Assembly: GCA_963760435.1 (NCBI GenBank)
Contig: CAVXDE010000017.1
Location: forward strand, 62,001 to 126,000
DNA: 64,000 nucleotides
Reading direction: 5' to 3'
Source: JAFAXD01 sp963760435
Lineage (GTDB): Bacteria; Pseudomonadota; Alphaproteobacteria; Rhizobiales; Xanthobacteraceae
In this document: in pieces, positions 8,763 to 18,033 of the stretch
Numbering within the stretch: the stretch's first letter is position 1
Layout: every line of letters begins with the position of its first letter
Notes under the pieces: model-generated
Database searches by the model: none
The model's input: only the letters and a program-made list of their open reading frames with translations
What the model was told of the DNA's origin: nothing
Position numbers and translations under genes: made by a program

Positions 8763-9638
8763 ATGAGCGCTGCGCTCTCCGTCGTCATCCCCGCCTACAA
8801 TCGCAGCGGCGTCATCGGCGCAGCCATTCGTAGCGTGTTGCAGCAGCAGTTGCCGGCCGCCGACTGGAGCTACGAAATTATCGTCATTGACGACGGCTCG
8901 TCCGATGACCTCGACCGGGCGCTGCAGCCGTTCGGTGAACATGTGCGGCTGCTGCGCCACAAGACGAATGCCGGTGCGGCGGCAGCGCGTAACACCGGCG
9001 TTCAAGCGGCGGGGGGCGAGCTTATCGCGTTTCTCGATTCAGACGACATCTGGCTTCCTGGAAAGCTGTTCCGGCAGGTCTCCGCCATGCAGCAATTTGG
9101 CTGGGACGCGAGCTGCACTGCCTTCGTGTTGGTTGAAGCCGATGGCCGCGAGGTGGTCGCCCCGGACATTCCCACCAAGGCGCTGTCACTTGCGGAGCTG
9201 GTCTGGGGTTGCGTCGTAAGCCCTGGCTCGACATTGCTGTGCCGCCGGACACTCTTCGCCAAAGTCGGATTGTTTGATACGGCGCTCAAGCGCCTGGAGG
9301 ACTGGGACTGGCTGCTGCGGCTCGTGCGCGTTGCGTCATTCGGGTTTCTGGCGGAGCCGCTTGCGCGCATCAGTCCGTCGGGCAGTCCTGGGACGAGCAC
9401 GATATTCCCGGCCGCGGCCAAGCTGTGGGAGAAGCACGCTGCGAGCCTCGAGCCCGCGCTGAAACGCAAGTTCGCCGCGGGCCTCGATGTGGAACGGGCG
9501 GCAGCGCATTACCGCGACGGGGAGCGCGTCGCCGCGACTCTGCTGCTGGGGCGTTCGTTCTTACGGGCTCCATTTGGCAACACCCGCGTGGCGAGCATCG
9601 TCAAGACGCAATATGCGCGGACGCGGCTCCGTCGGTAA
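8763..9638 (+). CDS. GT2-family glycosyltransferase
   Basis: 291 residues. Starts MSAALSVVIPAYNRSGVIGAAI, with DDGSSDD and FLDSDDIWLPGKL as the nucleotide-sugar and metal-binding sites, then EDWDWLLRLV, a usual GT2 C-terminal acidic motif. GAGGGA 9 bp before the ATG at 8763 supports this start over upstream in-frame ATGs that fall inside the palindromic repeat. It is the second consecutive GT2 gene in the polysaccharide locus. The two differ enough to suggest distinct linkages. Confidence 0.86.
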   Translation: MSAALSVVIPAYNRSGVIGAAIRSVLQQQLPAADWSYEIIVIDDGSSDDLDRALQPFGEHVRLLRHKTNAGAAAARNTGVQAAGGELIAFLDSDDIWLPGKLFRQVSAMQQFGWDASCTAFVLVEADGREVVAPDIPTKALSLAELVWGCVVSPGSTLLCRRTLFAKVGLFDTALKRLEDWDWLLRLVRVASFGFLAEPLARISPSGSPGTSTIFPAAAKLWEKHAASLEPALKRKFAAGLDVERAAAHYRDGERVAATLLLGRSFLRAPFGNTRVASIVKTQYARTRLRR

Positions 9639-9789
9639 CGAATTGTCAATCAATTGTCGCGCTCACCTGGTACGGCGCGGTTTCCTGTAACTTGTTGAAT
9701 CAAATCGTGTTCGGTCGTATGCGGGGCCCCAGTCGCCAGACGCCGCGCGGCGTGCTAGGGATGGCTCGCCGGACGTAAGGGGTGGGGTA

Positions 9790-10785
9790 ATGGCACAATC
9801 AGAAACCGAACGAGGCCGACATTTGCGTGTGGGCGTGGTCGGTATCGGCGTGATGGGGTCGAATCACGCGCGCGTACTCGCCGAGTTTCCTGGCGTTACG
9901 CTGGCGGGCGTCGCAGACCCGGACCAGGCGCAATCGGATTTTGTTGGTCGCACGCTGGGCTGCCCGACCGTGCCCGATGTCTACAAGCTGCTCGATCTCG
10001 GCGTGGATGCGGTCACCATCGCAGCACCGACGCACCTGCATCGCGAAGTCGCACTCGCCTGCATCAAGCGCGGCGTGCATGTGATGGTGGAGAAGCCGAT
10101 CGCCTCCTCGATCGAGGAGGGACGTGACATTATCGCCGCCGCGCGGACGGCCGGCACCGTCCTGATGGTCGGCCATGTCGAGCGCTTCAATCCCGCTGTG
10201 CAAGCCATCAAGGACGCGCTGCACGGCGAGGATATTTTGTCGATCTCCATCACGCGCGTCGGCCCGTTTCCACCGCGCATGTCGAATGTCGGCGTAGTGA
10301 TCGACCTCGCGGTCCACGACATCGACCTGATCAGCTGGTTCACCGGTTCCAAGATCGTGGAAGTGCAGCCGCAATTGTCGAGCGTGAAGGCTGAGCGTGA
10401 GGATATTGCCCTGCTGCAGTTCCGCACCGCCTCCGGCGTGCTGGCGCAGATCAACACCAACTGGCTGACGCCGTTCAAGGCGCGCACGGTGCACGTCGCG
10501 ACCAAACGCAAGTATGTGATCGGCGACTTGTTGACACGCCAGGTCACCGAGTGCTTCGGCTTTCAACCCGACGGCAGCTACTCGATGCGGCATCTCTCGG
10601 TTGGACATGCTGAGCCGTTGCGCGCCGAGTTGTCCGCTTTCGTGCAGGCGATTCGCACTGGCTGCACTCCGGCGGTCACCGGCGAGGAAGGGGTCGCGAG
10701 TCTTGAGGTCGCGATCCGCTGCCTCAATCATCGCGAAGCCGAGATCGTGTCGCACAAAGCGCCGCGCCGGGTGGCTGCGCGATGA
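9790..10785 (+). CDS. Gfo/Idh/MocA family NAD-dependent sugar dehydrogenase
   Basis: 331 residues. N-terminal NAD-binding domain LRVGVVGIGVMGSNHARVL, the EKPIA motif of the family (VMVEKPIASSIEEG) holding the conserved catalytic-site Lys, and a C-terminal domain with IDLAVHDIDLISWF. It resembles UDP-N-acetylglucosamine 3-dehydrogenase and WlbA/WbpB-type enzymes that oxidise C3 of a UDP-amino sugar. It overlaps the next gene, a DegT aminotransferase, by 4 bp (ATGA). That coupling fits oxidation followed by amination at the same carbon. The exact substrate is inferred. Confidence 0.82.
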   Translation: MAQSETERGRHLRVGVVGIGVMGSNHARVLAEFPGVTLAGVADPDQAQSDFVGRTLGCPTVPDVYKLLDLGVDAVTIAAPTHLHREVALACIKRGVHVMVEKPIASSIEEGRDIIAAARTAGTVLMVGHVERFNPAVQAIKDALHGEDILSISITRVGPFPPRMSNVGVVIDLAVHDIDLISWFTGSKIVEVQPQLSSVKAEREDIALLQFRTASGVLAQINTNWLTPFKARTVHVATKRKYVIGDLLTRQVTECFGFQPDGSYSMRHLSVGHAEPLRAELSAFVQAIRTGCTPAVTGEEGVASLEVAIRCLNHREAEIVSHKAPRRVAAR

Positions 10786-11930
10786 ACCAGCATACGCCGC
10801 CGCCACCAATTCCGTTCATTGATCTGACCGCCCAGCGCCGCCGGCTCGGGCCACGGATCGACGCGGCGATCGCGCGCGTGGTCGATCAGTGCCAATTCAT
10901 CATGGGGCCGGAGGTCGCGCGGCTCGAGACGGAGCTCGCGGCATTCTGCGGCGCGCGCCATGCGCTCTCCTGTGCCAGCGGCACCGATGCCTTGTTCCTC
11001 GTCCTCCTCGCCAAGGGCATCGGTCCCGGCGATGCGGTGATCTGTCCGTCATTCACCTTCTGCGCAACCGCCGAGGTCGTGGCACTCGTCGGTGCGACGC
11101 CGGTCTTTGCCGATGTCGAGGCTGCGACCTTCAACCTCGATCCGGCGAGCCTGCGCCAGGCGGTCGCGACCGCCAAACAGCGCGGGCTCAAGCCCAAAGC
11201 GATCATTCCTGTGGATCTGTTTGGGTTACCGGCGGATCATGATGCGATCGCGGCGATTGCCCGCGCCGAGCAGCTGTTCGTGCTTGACGATGCCTGCCAG
11301 GCTTTTGGTGCGGCTTACAAGGAGCGCCGGCTGGGCGCCCTGTCCGACGCCACCGCGGTGAGCTTTTTTCCGGCAAAGCCGCTCGGCTGCTACGGCGATG
11401 GCGGAGCGATCTTTACCGATAACGACGGGCTCGCCGAGATTATCCGAAGCCTGCGCGTGCACGGTCAGGGCAGCGACAAATACGACAACGTGCGGATCGG
11501 CATCACCGGGCGTCTCGACAGCGTACAGGCCGCGGTTCTGCTGGAGAAGCTGACGATCTTCACGGACGAGATCGATGCCCGCCAGGAGGTCGCGCAACGC
11601 TACGCGCAAGGGCTCGCCGACGTTGCCAACGTACCTCAGGTGCCGGACGGTTACCTCTCGGTTTGGGCTCAGTACACCATACGGGTCGCGCCAAACCGTC
11701 GTGATGCTCTGGCCACAAGCCTCAAACAGAGCGGGATCCCGACCGCCATCTATTATCCGATCCCGCTGCACCGGCAGGTCGCGTATCGGCACTACCCGGT
11801 GGCGGACGGCGGGCTGCCAGTCAGCGAGCAGCTGGCTGCCGAGGTGATCAGCCTGCCGATGCACCCCTATCTGGACGCGGCGACCCAAGACCGCATCATC
11901 GACGCGGTGCGGCACGCGCTTCGCGGATGA
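10782..11930 (+). CDS. DegT/DnrJ/EryC1/StrS-family sugar aminotransferase
   Basis: 382 residues, PLP-dependent fold type I. IPFIDLTAQRRRLGPRID opens the protein, GTDALFLVLLA and FVLDDACQAFGA mark cofactor contacts, and AVSFFPAKPLGCYGDGG carries the Schiff-base lysine. This resembles WbpE/WlbC-type 3-oxo sugar aminotransferases. With the coupled Gfo/Idh dehydrogenase it should produce a 3-amino sugar nucleotide. No N-acetyltransferase of the WbpD type is seen nearby, so the final sugar remains open. Confidence 0.86.
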   Translation: MNQHTPPPPIPFIDLTAQRRRLGPRIDAAIARVVDQCQFIMGPEVARLETELAAFCGARHALSCASGTDALFLVLLAKGIGPGDAVICPSFTFCATAEVVALVGATPVFADVEAATFNLDPASLRQAVATAKQRGLKPKAIIPVDLFGLPADHDAIAAIARAEQLFVLDDACQAFGAAYKERRLGALSDATAVSFFPAKPLGCYGDGGAIFTDNDGLAEIIRSLRVHGQGSDKYDNVRIGITGRLDSVQAAVLLEKLTIFTDEIDARQEVAQRYAQGLADVANVPQVPDGYLSVWAQYTIRVAPNRRDALATSLKQSGIPTAIYYPIPLHRQVAYRHYPVADGGLPVSEQLAAEVISLPMHPYLDAATQDRIIDAVRHALRG

Positions 11931-12011
11931 CACGCGCTGCAGGCGTGTGGCACGCCGCGGTTTGCCGTAACGTGCGATTCGCCTGAGATCGTAGGCCGGT
12001 CGTCCGAGACC

Positions 12012-13568
12012 ATGCTGTCACGCATCCTCACAGTCGGTGGACTGACGCTCGTTTCGCGCGTCACCGGATTCGCGCGCGACATCATGCTCGCGGCCATTCT
12101 GGGCGCCGGGCCACTGGCAGACGCCTTCTTCGTCGCTCAACGATTGCCGAATCATTTTCGGGCGATTTTTGCCGAGGGTGCGTTCAACGCGGCTTTCGTC
12201 CCGGCGTATTCCCGCGTGCACGGGCAGGGCGGTCCGCAGGTGGCCGGCCGGTTCGCCGACCGCATCTTCACGTTGCTGTTTGCCGTGGAGATCATCCTGT
12301 TGGCCCTCGCGCTGATCTTCACGCCCGCCGTGATCTCAGTGCTGGCGCCGGGTCTTGACCCCGAGCGCTTTGCGCTCTCGACGGAACTGACGCGGGTTAC
12401 TTTTCCCTATCTGGTCCTCATCTCACTGGTCACGCTCTACGGCGGGATCCTCAACTCTCTGGGCCGTTTCGCGTCGCCTGCGGCAGCCCCGATCTTGCTC
12501 AACCTGGTCATGATGGTGACGCTCGGTTTGGTCGCGTGGTTTTCCAACGCCGGCTACGCCGCCGCTTGGGGTGTTTTGATTTCCGGCATCCTGCAGGCGC
12601 TGCTGGTCGGCGGCGATGCCTGGCGACTGGGGGTGCTTCCGCGTTTCGCCGCGTTTCGGCTCGATGACGATCTGCGACGCTTTTTCCGCGCGCTCGGTCC
12701 GGCCGTGCTTGGCTCCGCCGGGACGCAGATTGCGCTTCTTGCGGACACGATGATCGCGAGTCTCCTCCCCGCCGGCGCGCTCTCCGCGCTCTATTATGCC
12801 GATCGGCTCAATCAGCTGCCGATCGGCGTGATCGGTATCGCGGTCGGCACGGTGCTGTTGCCGGAAATGGCGGGACGCTTGGCGCGCGGCGACGAGAGCG
12901 GCGCACGCGCCGCGCAGGATCGCGCGATCGAGCTCACGCTCCTCTTGTCGTTGCCGTGTTTCGTCGCGTTCTTGCTGGTGCCCGACCTCATCATGCTCGC
13001 GCTGTTCGGACATGGCGCCTTCACGGCCGCGGACGCGCACGCTGCCGGCGCGACGCTCGCCGCCTATACGGTCGGGCTTGTGCCGTTCGTGCTGGCGCGG
13101 ACGTTCTCGGCGACGTTCCTGTCCCGCGGCGATACCGCAACTCCGGTGAAGGCGCTTGCCGTCAGCGTGGTCGTCAACGTCGGCTTCAAGATCCTGCTGA
13201 TGAAACCATTGGCGCAGGTCGGGTTGGCGTTCGCGACCTCCATCGGGGTGTGGATCAACGTCGCGCTGTTGCTGTGGTTTGCGCTGCGCGCCGGTCTGAT
13301 TGCCTTCGATGAACGCCTGAAGACTTCAACCTGGAAGCTATTGCTAGCCGCAGCCGTATTGGCGGTCGCGCTGTGGATCGGTCAGTTGATACTGGGGCCG
13401 CTGATCGGGCAATTGCCGCGCTTTCGTTCGGAGACGATGCTGGCGGCGCTCGCCGTCATCGGCGCGATCACCTACGTCGGCGCCATCTTGTTGCTGTTCG
13501 ACCGCAAGTGGTTTGCGGCTTTCCGAGGCTCTGCAGCCCCGGCTCAGCAACCTATCGCCCAAGCATAG
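12012..13568 (+). CDS. murJ: Lipid II flippase MurJ
   Basis: 518 residues with about 14 membrane segments, the MATE/MOP-like MviN fold. The N-terminal signature SRVTGFARDIMLAAILGAG, ADAFFVAQRLPNHFRAIFAEGAFNAAFVPAYSR is canonical MurJ. It flips lipid II across the inner membrane for peptidoglycan synthesis. Its location after the DegT gene may be chance, or it may share the polysaccharide transcript. The signature argues for the housekeeping flippase rather than a Wzx-type O-unit flippase. Confidence 0.94.
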   Translation: MLSRILTVGGLTLVSRVTGFARDIMLAAILGAGPLADAFFVAQRLPNHFRAIFAEGAFNAAFVPAYSRVHGQGGPQVAGRFADRIFTLLFAVEIILLALALIFTPAVISVLAPGLDPERFALSTELTRVTFPYLVLISLVTLYGGILNSLGRFASPAAAPILLNLVMMVTLGLVAWFSNAGYAAAWGVLISGILQALLVGGDAWRLGVLPRFAAFRLDDDLRRFFRALGPAVLGSAGTQIALLADTMIASLLPAGALSALYYADRLNQLPIGVIGIAVGTVLLPEMAGRLARGDESGARAAQDRAIELTLLLSLPCFVAFLLVPDLIMLALFGHGAFTAADAHAAGATLAAYTVGLVPFVLARTFSATFLSRGDTATPVKALAVSVVVNVGFKILLMKPLAQVGLAFATSIGVWINVALLLWFALRAGLIAFDERLKTSTWKLLLAAAVLAVALWIGQLILGPLIGQLPRFRSETMLAALAVIGAITYVGAILLLFDRKWFAAFRGSAAPAQQPIAQA

Positions 13569-13582
13569 GGTGGCCTACGCAA

Positions 13583-14581
13583 TCAATCCGACGAGCCGCG
13601 CCCTTTCCGCGGCCGCTCCTCGGCGCTAAGCGAAACGGTGCGGCGCTCGCCACTGCGAAAGATCGCAAGTGTCACCGAGCGTCCGATCTTGTCCGCAGTC
13701 AGATTGCGGACGAGATCATCGGCGGCGGTGACGGTCGCTCCGTCGATTGCCAGGATGATGTCGCCCGCCTGCAGCCCGCCGCGGTCGGCCGGACTGCCGG
13801 CCTCGATGCTCGAAACCGTGATCGCGCTTGTTTGCTCAATGCCGGCGGCGGCCCGCAACCGGCGCGGCAAAGGTGTTTGCGCGGCGGCGATACCGATGAA
13901 CGAACGGCGCACGCGCCCATGCCGCACCAGCTCGCCCAGCACGAAATTGGCCGTGTTGGAGGCGACCGCAAAGCAGATTCCCTGGGTGCCGAGAATGATC
14001 GCCGTGTTGATGCCAACCACCTCGCCGCGCGAAGAGACGAGCGGGCCACCGGAATTGCCTGGATTGAGCGCCGCGTCGGTCTGGATGATGTCATCGATCA
14101 GCCGGCCGCTGCGTGCGCGCAAGGTCCGCCCCAGCGCCGACACCACGCCGGTGGTAACGGTCGATTCGAAGCCAAGCGGGTTGCCGATGGCGATCACCAG
14201 CTGGCCGCGGCGCAACGACTTGGAATTGCCGAGGCGAGCTGCCGGCAAGACAACGTCCTCCTCGACCCGCACCAGCGCCAGGTCCGTATCGGGATCGTCC
14301 CCGACAACACGCGCATTGAGGTTGCGGCCGTCCGCCGCGGTGACCGCGAGCCGGTTGCCGCCGCCGACCACGTGACTGTTGGTGAGGATCAGACCGTCCG
14401 GCGAGACGATCACGCCGGACCCAGACCCCCCGTGCCGGCCGGTGCGCAGGTGCAGCCCCACCACCGCCGGACCGATGCGGTCGACCACATCGATCACGGC
14501 CCGGGAATAGGCGTCGAGCAAGGCGCCGTCCGATTGGGCAGTGGTGTCGGATGATTGATCGGAGAGGGGGTCGTCGAACAT
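13583..14581 (-). CDS. S1C-family trypsin-like serine protease with PDZ domain
   Basis: 332 residues. DegP/HtrA-like protease core with triad His in LTNSHVVGGG, Asp in DPDTDLALVRV and Ser in LNPGNSGGPLVSS, followed by one PDZ domain (ITVSSIEAGSPADRGGL, GDIILAIDG). The start MFDDPLSDQSSDT gives no signal peptide or N-terminal anchor, unusual for periplasmic HtrA proteins. An upstream open extension exists but has no secretion features. It is either cytosolic or the start is misjudged. Convergent with murJ, 14 bp apart, and divergent from the RND adaptor gene. Confidence 0.85.
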   Translation of the reverse strand: MFDDPLSDQSSDTTAQSDGALLDAYSRAVIDVVDRIGPAVVGLHLRTGRHGGSGSGVIVSPDGLILTNSHVVGGGNRLAVTAADGRNLNARVVGDDPDTDLALVRVEEDVVLPAARLGNSKSLRRGQLVIAIGNPLGFESTVTTGVVSALGRTLRARSGRLIDDIIQTDAALNPGNSGGPLVSSRGEVVGINTAIILGTQGICFAVASNTANFVLGELVRHGRVRRSFIGIAAAQTPLPRRLRAAAGIEQTSAITVSSIEAGSPADRGGLQAGDIILAIDGATVTAADDLVRNLTADKIGRSVTLAIFRSGERRTVSLSAEERPRKGRGSSD

Positions 14582-14898
14582 GATTTTACCGGTAAAGTAA
14601 GTGACCAGAGGTAGTCCGGGAGCTAGATGTGTGCGCCTGACAGCTGCGCGGCCATCCGCCATCTGGTCAGGTTGCGAGAGATGCGCAGATATGGGAGCCG
14701 GACTGTTTCGGCCCAGACCGGCTCTGCGCTCGACAATTTGTCCGCCGAGGCGTCGGCAAAACGTCGAACGAATGCCGATGTGACGCCAAGCGGCCACATA
14801 CATAGATGACAGTGGTCACGAAAACGCGACTCGAGGGTGCCTTTCGCACCGCAGCATCTATATTGCTGCGGACCGGGATGGGTTTGTGGGGAAGTCGA
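14582..14898. promoter_or_regulatory. Divergent intergenic region with a 12-bp perfect palindrome
   Basis: This 317-bp gap separates the protease and RND adaptor genes and must hold both promoters. TTTACCGGTAAA (14585-14596) is a perfect palindrome beginning 4 bp before the protease start codon, a possible operator. CGGCCACATACATAGATGAC (14791-14810) is, on the minus strand, a copy of the GTCATCTATG element clustered near 46.7-47.0 kb. No regulator gene is adjacent. Neither site has been tied to a known factor. Confidence 0.4.
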
Positions 14899-16098
14899 AT
14901 GGTAATGTCTGCCCGTTTCGCCGGGGTGGCGATCGCGGTCTTCGCTTTGGCCGCTGCGGGGTGCAGCGAGGGCCAGCCGCAGCAAGCGAAGGCTCCGCCG
15001 CCGCCGACCGTGACCGTCGCTAAGCCGGTCCGCAAGCTGGTCGTTGATCAGGACGAGTATGTCGGCCGCTTCGTTCCCGTGGACACCGTCGAGGTGCGCG
15101 CCCGGGTCGGCGGCTACCTGGACAAGATCAACTTTACCGACGGCCAGATGGTGAAGCAGGGCGACACCCTGTTCGTCATCGACCGGCGTCCCTACGAGCA
15201 CGTGCTCGATCAGGCCAAGGCGAACCTCGCGCAAGCTCGCGCCAATCTGGCGTTTGCCCAGGCGGATCTCGATCGCGGCGCCCAGCTGGTGAAGGATCAT
15301 ACCGTGACCCAGCAGGTCTACGACCAGCGCGCTCAGGCCAAGAGTGTGGCCGAGGCGGGCGTCAAGGCGCAGGAGGCCGCGGTCGCAACGGCAGAGCTCG
15401 ATTATCAATTCACCGATCTGAAAGCGCCGATCAGCGGCCGTATCGGCGACCGGCGCGTATCGGTCGGCAACTTGGTTATTGGCGGTATCACCGGCACCCC
15501 GAGCTTGCTGGCCACGATCGTGTCGGTCGACCCGATTCGCTTTGAGTTCACCTTCGATGAAGCGGCCTATTTGCGCTACGAGCGGCTGGCGCACGAAGGC
15601 AAGGACGTGACCAGCCGCGAGGGCAGCGTGATCGTCGGGGTCAAACTGCTCGACGAGAATGACTTCGTGCACCAGGGGCGGCTCGATTTCGTCGACAACG
15701 TCATCGACAAATCGTCGGGCACGATCCGCGGCCGTGCGGTCTTCTCCAATCCGGATGGCGTCCTGACCCCGGGCATGTTCGGACGCATCCGTGTCCCTGG
15801 ATCGCCGCCCTATCAGGCGATGCTGGTCCCGGAAGTCGCTATCGGCACCGAGCAGGCGCGCAAGTTCCTGCTGGTGGTCGCAGCGGACGGAACCGTGCAG
15901 CAGAAGTTTCCGACCTTTGGCCAAGCGGTGGGCCAGATGCGCGTGGTCAAGGATGGGCTTGCGGCTGATGACCGGGTGATCGTCAATGGCCTGATGCGCG
16001 CCCGGCCGGGGCAGAAAGTAACACCCCAGGATGAGGATGCTCCGCAGGTCGGTCCCGGCCGGCCGCAGGCCGACGCGGGCACCACCAAGGCTGACTGA
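14899..16098 (+). CDS. RND efflux periplasmic adaptor (membrane fusion protein)
   Basis: About 399 residues. A lipoprotein signal, VAIAVFALAAAGC with lipidated Cys22, is followed by the HlyD/AcrA layout: lipoyl halves around VEVRARVGGYLDKI and APISGRIGDRRVSVG, an alpha-hairpin of QAKANLAQARANLAFAQADLD type, then the beta-barrel. It links the inner-membrane RND pump to an outer-membrane channel. Start chosen at ATG 14899 with GGGGAAG about 8 bp upstream; an ATG at 14905 is equivalent. The permease gene follows after 24 bp. No outer-membrane factor or regulator lies in the window. Confidence 0.9.
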   Translation: MVMSARFAGVAIAVFALAAAGCSEGQPQQAKAPPPPTVTVAKPVRKLVVDQDEYVGRFVPVDTVEVRARVGGYLDKINFTDGQMVKQGDTLFVIDRRPYEHVLDQAKANLAQARANLAFAQADLDRGAQLVKDHTVTQQVYDQRAQAKSVAEAGVKAQEAAVATAELDYQFTDLKAPISGRIGDRRVSVGNLVIGGITGTPSLLATIVSVDPIRFEFTFDEAAYLRYERLAHEGKDVTSREGSVIVGVKLLDENDFVHQGRLDFVDNVIDKSSGTIRGRAVFSNPDGVLTPGMFGRIRVPGSPPYQAMLVPEVAIGTEQARKFLLVVAADGTVQQKFPTFGQAVGQMRVVKDGLAADDRVIVNGLMRARPGQKVTPQDEDAPQVGPGRPQADAGTTKAD

Positions 16099-16122
16099 CG
16101 GCGTAACAAGCGGCGTAACAAG

Positions 16123-18033
16123 ATGAAGATTTCGCATTTCTTCATCGACCGGCCGATCTTCGCTTCGGTCGTGTCGATCGTGATCGTCATTCTCGGCGCG
16201 GTTGCCTATGTGCGGCTGCCGGTCGCGCAATATCCGGAGATCGCGCCGCCGGTCATCACCGTCACCGGGCAATATCCGGGCGCCAGCGCCGAGACCATCG
16301 CCGATACCGTCGTCGCGCCGATCGAGCAGCAGATCAACGGCGTCGAGCAGATGCTCTACATCTCCTCGAACTCGACCGCCGACGGCCGCTTCACCATCTC
16401 GGTCACGTTCGACATCGGCGTGAACCTCGATATCGCGCAGGTTCAGGTGCAGAACCGGCTCGCCATCGCGACCCCGCGCCTGCCGCAGCAGGTGCAGCAG
16501 ATCGGCGTCGTGGTGGCCAAGAGCTCGCCCGATATCCTGATGGTGGTGAACCTGTTCTCGCCCGACAATTCGCGCGACCAGCTGTTCATCACCAACTACG
16601 CCAACATCCAGATCAAGGACGTACTGTCGCGTCTCGACGGCGTCGGCTCGATCACCGTGTTCGGCGCGCGCGACTACGCCATGCAGGTGTGGCTCGATCC
16701 GGACAAGCTGCAGTCGCTCAACCTGACGGCAGCCGATGTCACCCAGGCCCTGCAGGGGCAAAACGTCCAGGTCGCCTCCGGCATGCTCAACCAGCCGCCG
16801 GTTGCCAACCAGCTTGCGTTCCAGATCGCGGTGCGCACGTTGGGGCGCCTGACCGATCCGGACCAGTTCGCCAATATCATCGTCAAACAGGTCGGTGATG
16901 CGGTGGTGCGCGTGCGCGACGTGGCCAGGGTCGAGCTGACTGCTCAGGATTTCTCCAGCAATTCCTATCTCGACCAGAAGCCGGCTGTCGCGGTCGCGGT
17001 GTTTCAGCGTCCCGGCTCCAATGCGTTGGCGACCGGTGACGCGGTGCGCGCCACGACCGCGCAGCTGGCGAAGGAATTCCCACCTGGCCTCGCCTACGGC
17101 ATCTACTACGACCCGACACAGTTCATCTCCGAGTCGGTCAACGCGGTGATCGACACCATCTGGAAGGCGATCGTGCTGGTCGTCCTGGTGGTGCTGCTGT
17201 TCCTGCAGACCTGGCGCGCGGCGGTCATTCCCATCATCGCCATCCCGGTGTCGCTCATCGGCACGTTCTTCGTGATGGCCACAGTCGGATTCTCGCTCAA
17301 CAACCTGTCGCTGTTCGGGATCGTACTGGCGATCGGAATCGTCGTCGACGATGCGATCGTGGTGGTCGAGAACGTCGAGCGCAACATGGCTGCAGGTCTC
17401 TCGCCGCGTGACGCCGCGATCCGCAGCATGGACGAGGTGGGCGCCGCACTGATCGCCATTTGTCTCGTGCTGTGTGCGGTGTTCATCCCATCCGCATTCA
17501 TCACCGGCATTTCCGGTCAGTTCTACCGTCAGTTCGCTCTGACGATCGCCGGCGCGACCGTGATCTCGCTCGTCGTATCGCTGACGCTGTCGCCCGCCCT
17601 GTGCGCGCTGTTGCTCAAGCCGCATGATAAAACGCATCGCGACCGTTGGTGGGAGCGGCCCATTCATGGCGCGTTTCGTCTGTTCAATCGCGGCTTCACG
17701 GCAGCGACCAACGGCTACGGCTGGCTCGCCGGACGCGCGGTGCGCGTCGCCGGGGTCATGCTTGGCGTTTATGTGCTCATCATCGCCGGCGGTGGTTATA
17801 TCTTCTCGCAGGCGCCGTCGGGCTTCATCCCGCAGCAGGATCGCGCCTACCTGATTGGCGTCATACAGTTGCCCGCCGGGGGCCTCGTTGGCGCGCACCG
17901 ATGCCGTGACGCGGCGCGTGTCCGACATCGCCTTGAAAACGCCGGGTGTGGGACACGCCATCGAAATCGTCGGCTTCTCCGGTGCGACGTTCACCAACTC
18001 ACCCAATGCCGCCGCCATGTTTCTGGTGCTTGA
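16123..18033 (+). pseudogene. RND multidrug efflux permease (HAE1/AcrB-like), N-terminal part of a frameshifted gene
   Basis: First 580 or so codons of an AcrB/MexB-type pump: MKISHFFIDRPIFASVVSIV, pore-domain sequences, then TM helices with GIVVDDAIVVVENVERNM, which holds the proton-relay aspartates. The frame is lost in a run of five G (17878-17882). Reading four G continues LPAGASLARTDAVTRR in the second frame, giving one 1054-residue protein across 16123-19288, the normal family length. After the shift this frame adds about 50 meaningless residues and stops at 18033. It is either a sequencing error in a homopolymer or a real inactivating insertion. Adaptor gene is immediately upstream. 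Confidence 0.85.

Noticed and set aside
12012..13568. murJ considered as the O-unit flippase (Wzx) of the polysaccharide locus
   Set aside because: The N-terminal signature is canonical MurJ, so it is better read as the lipid II flippase.
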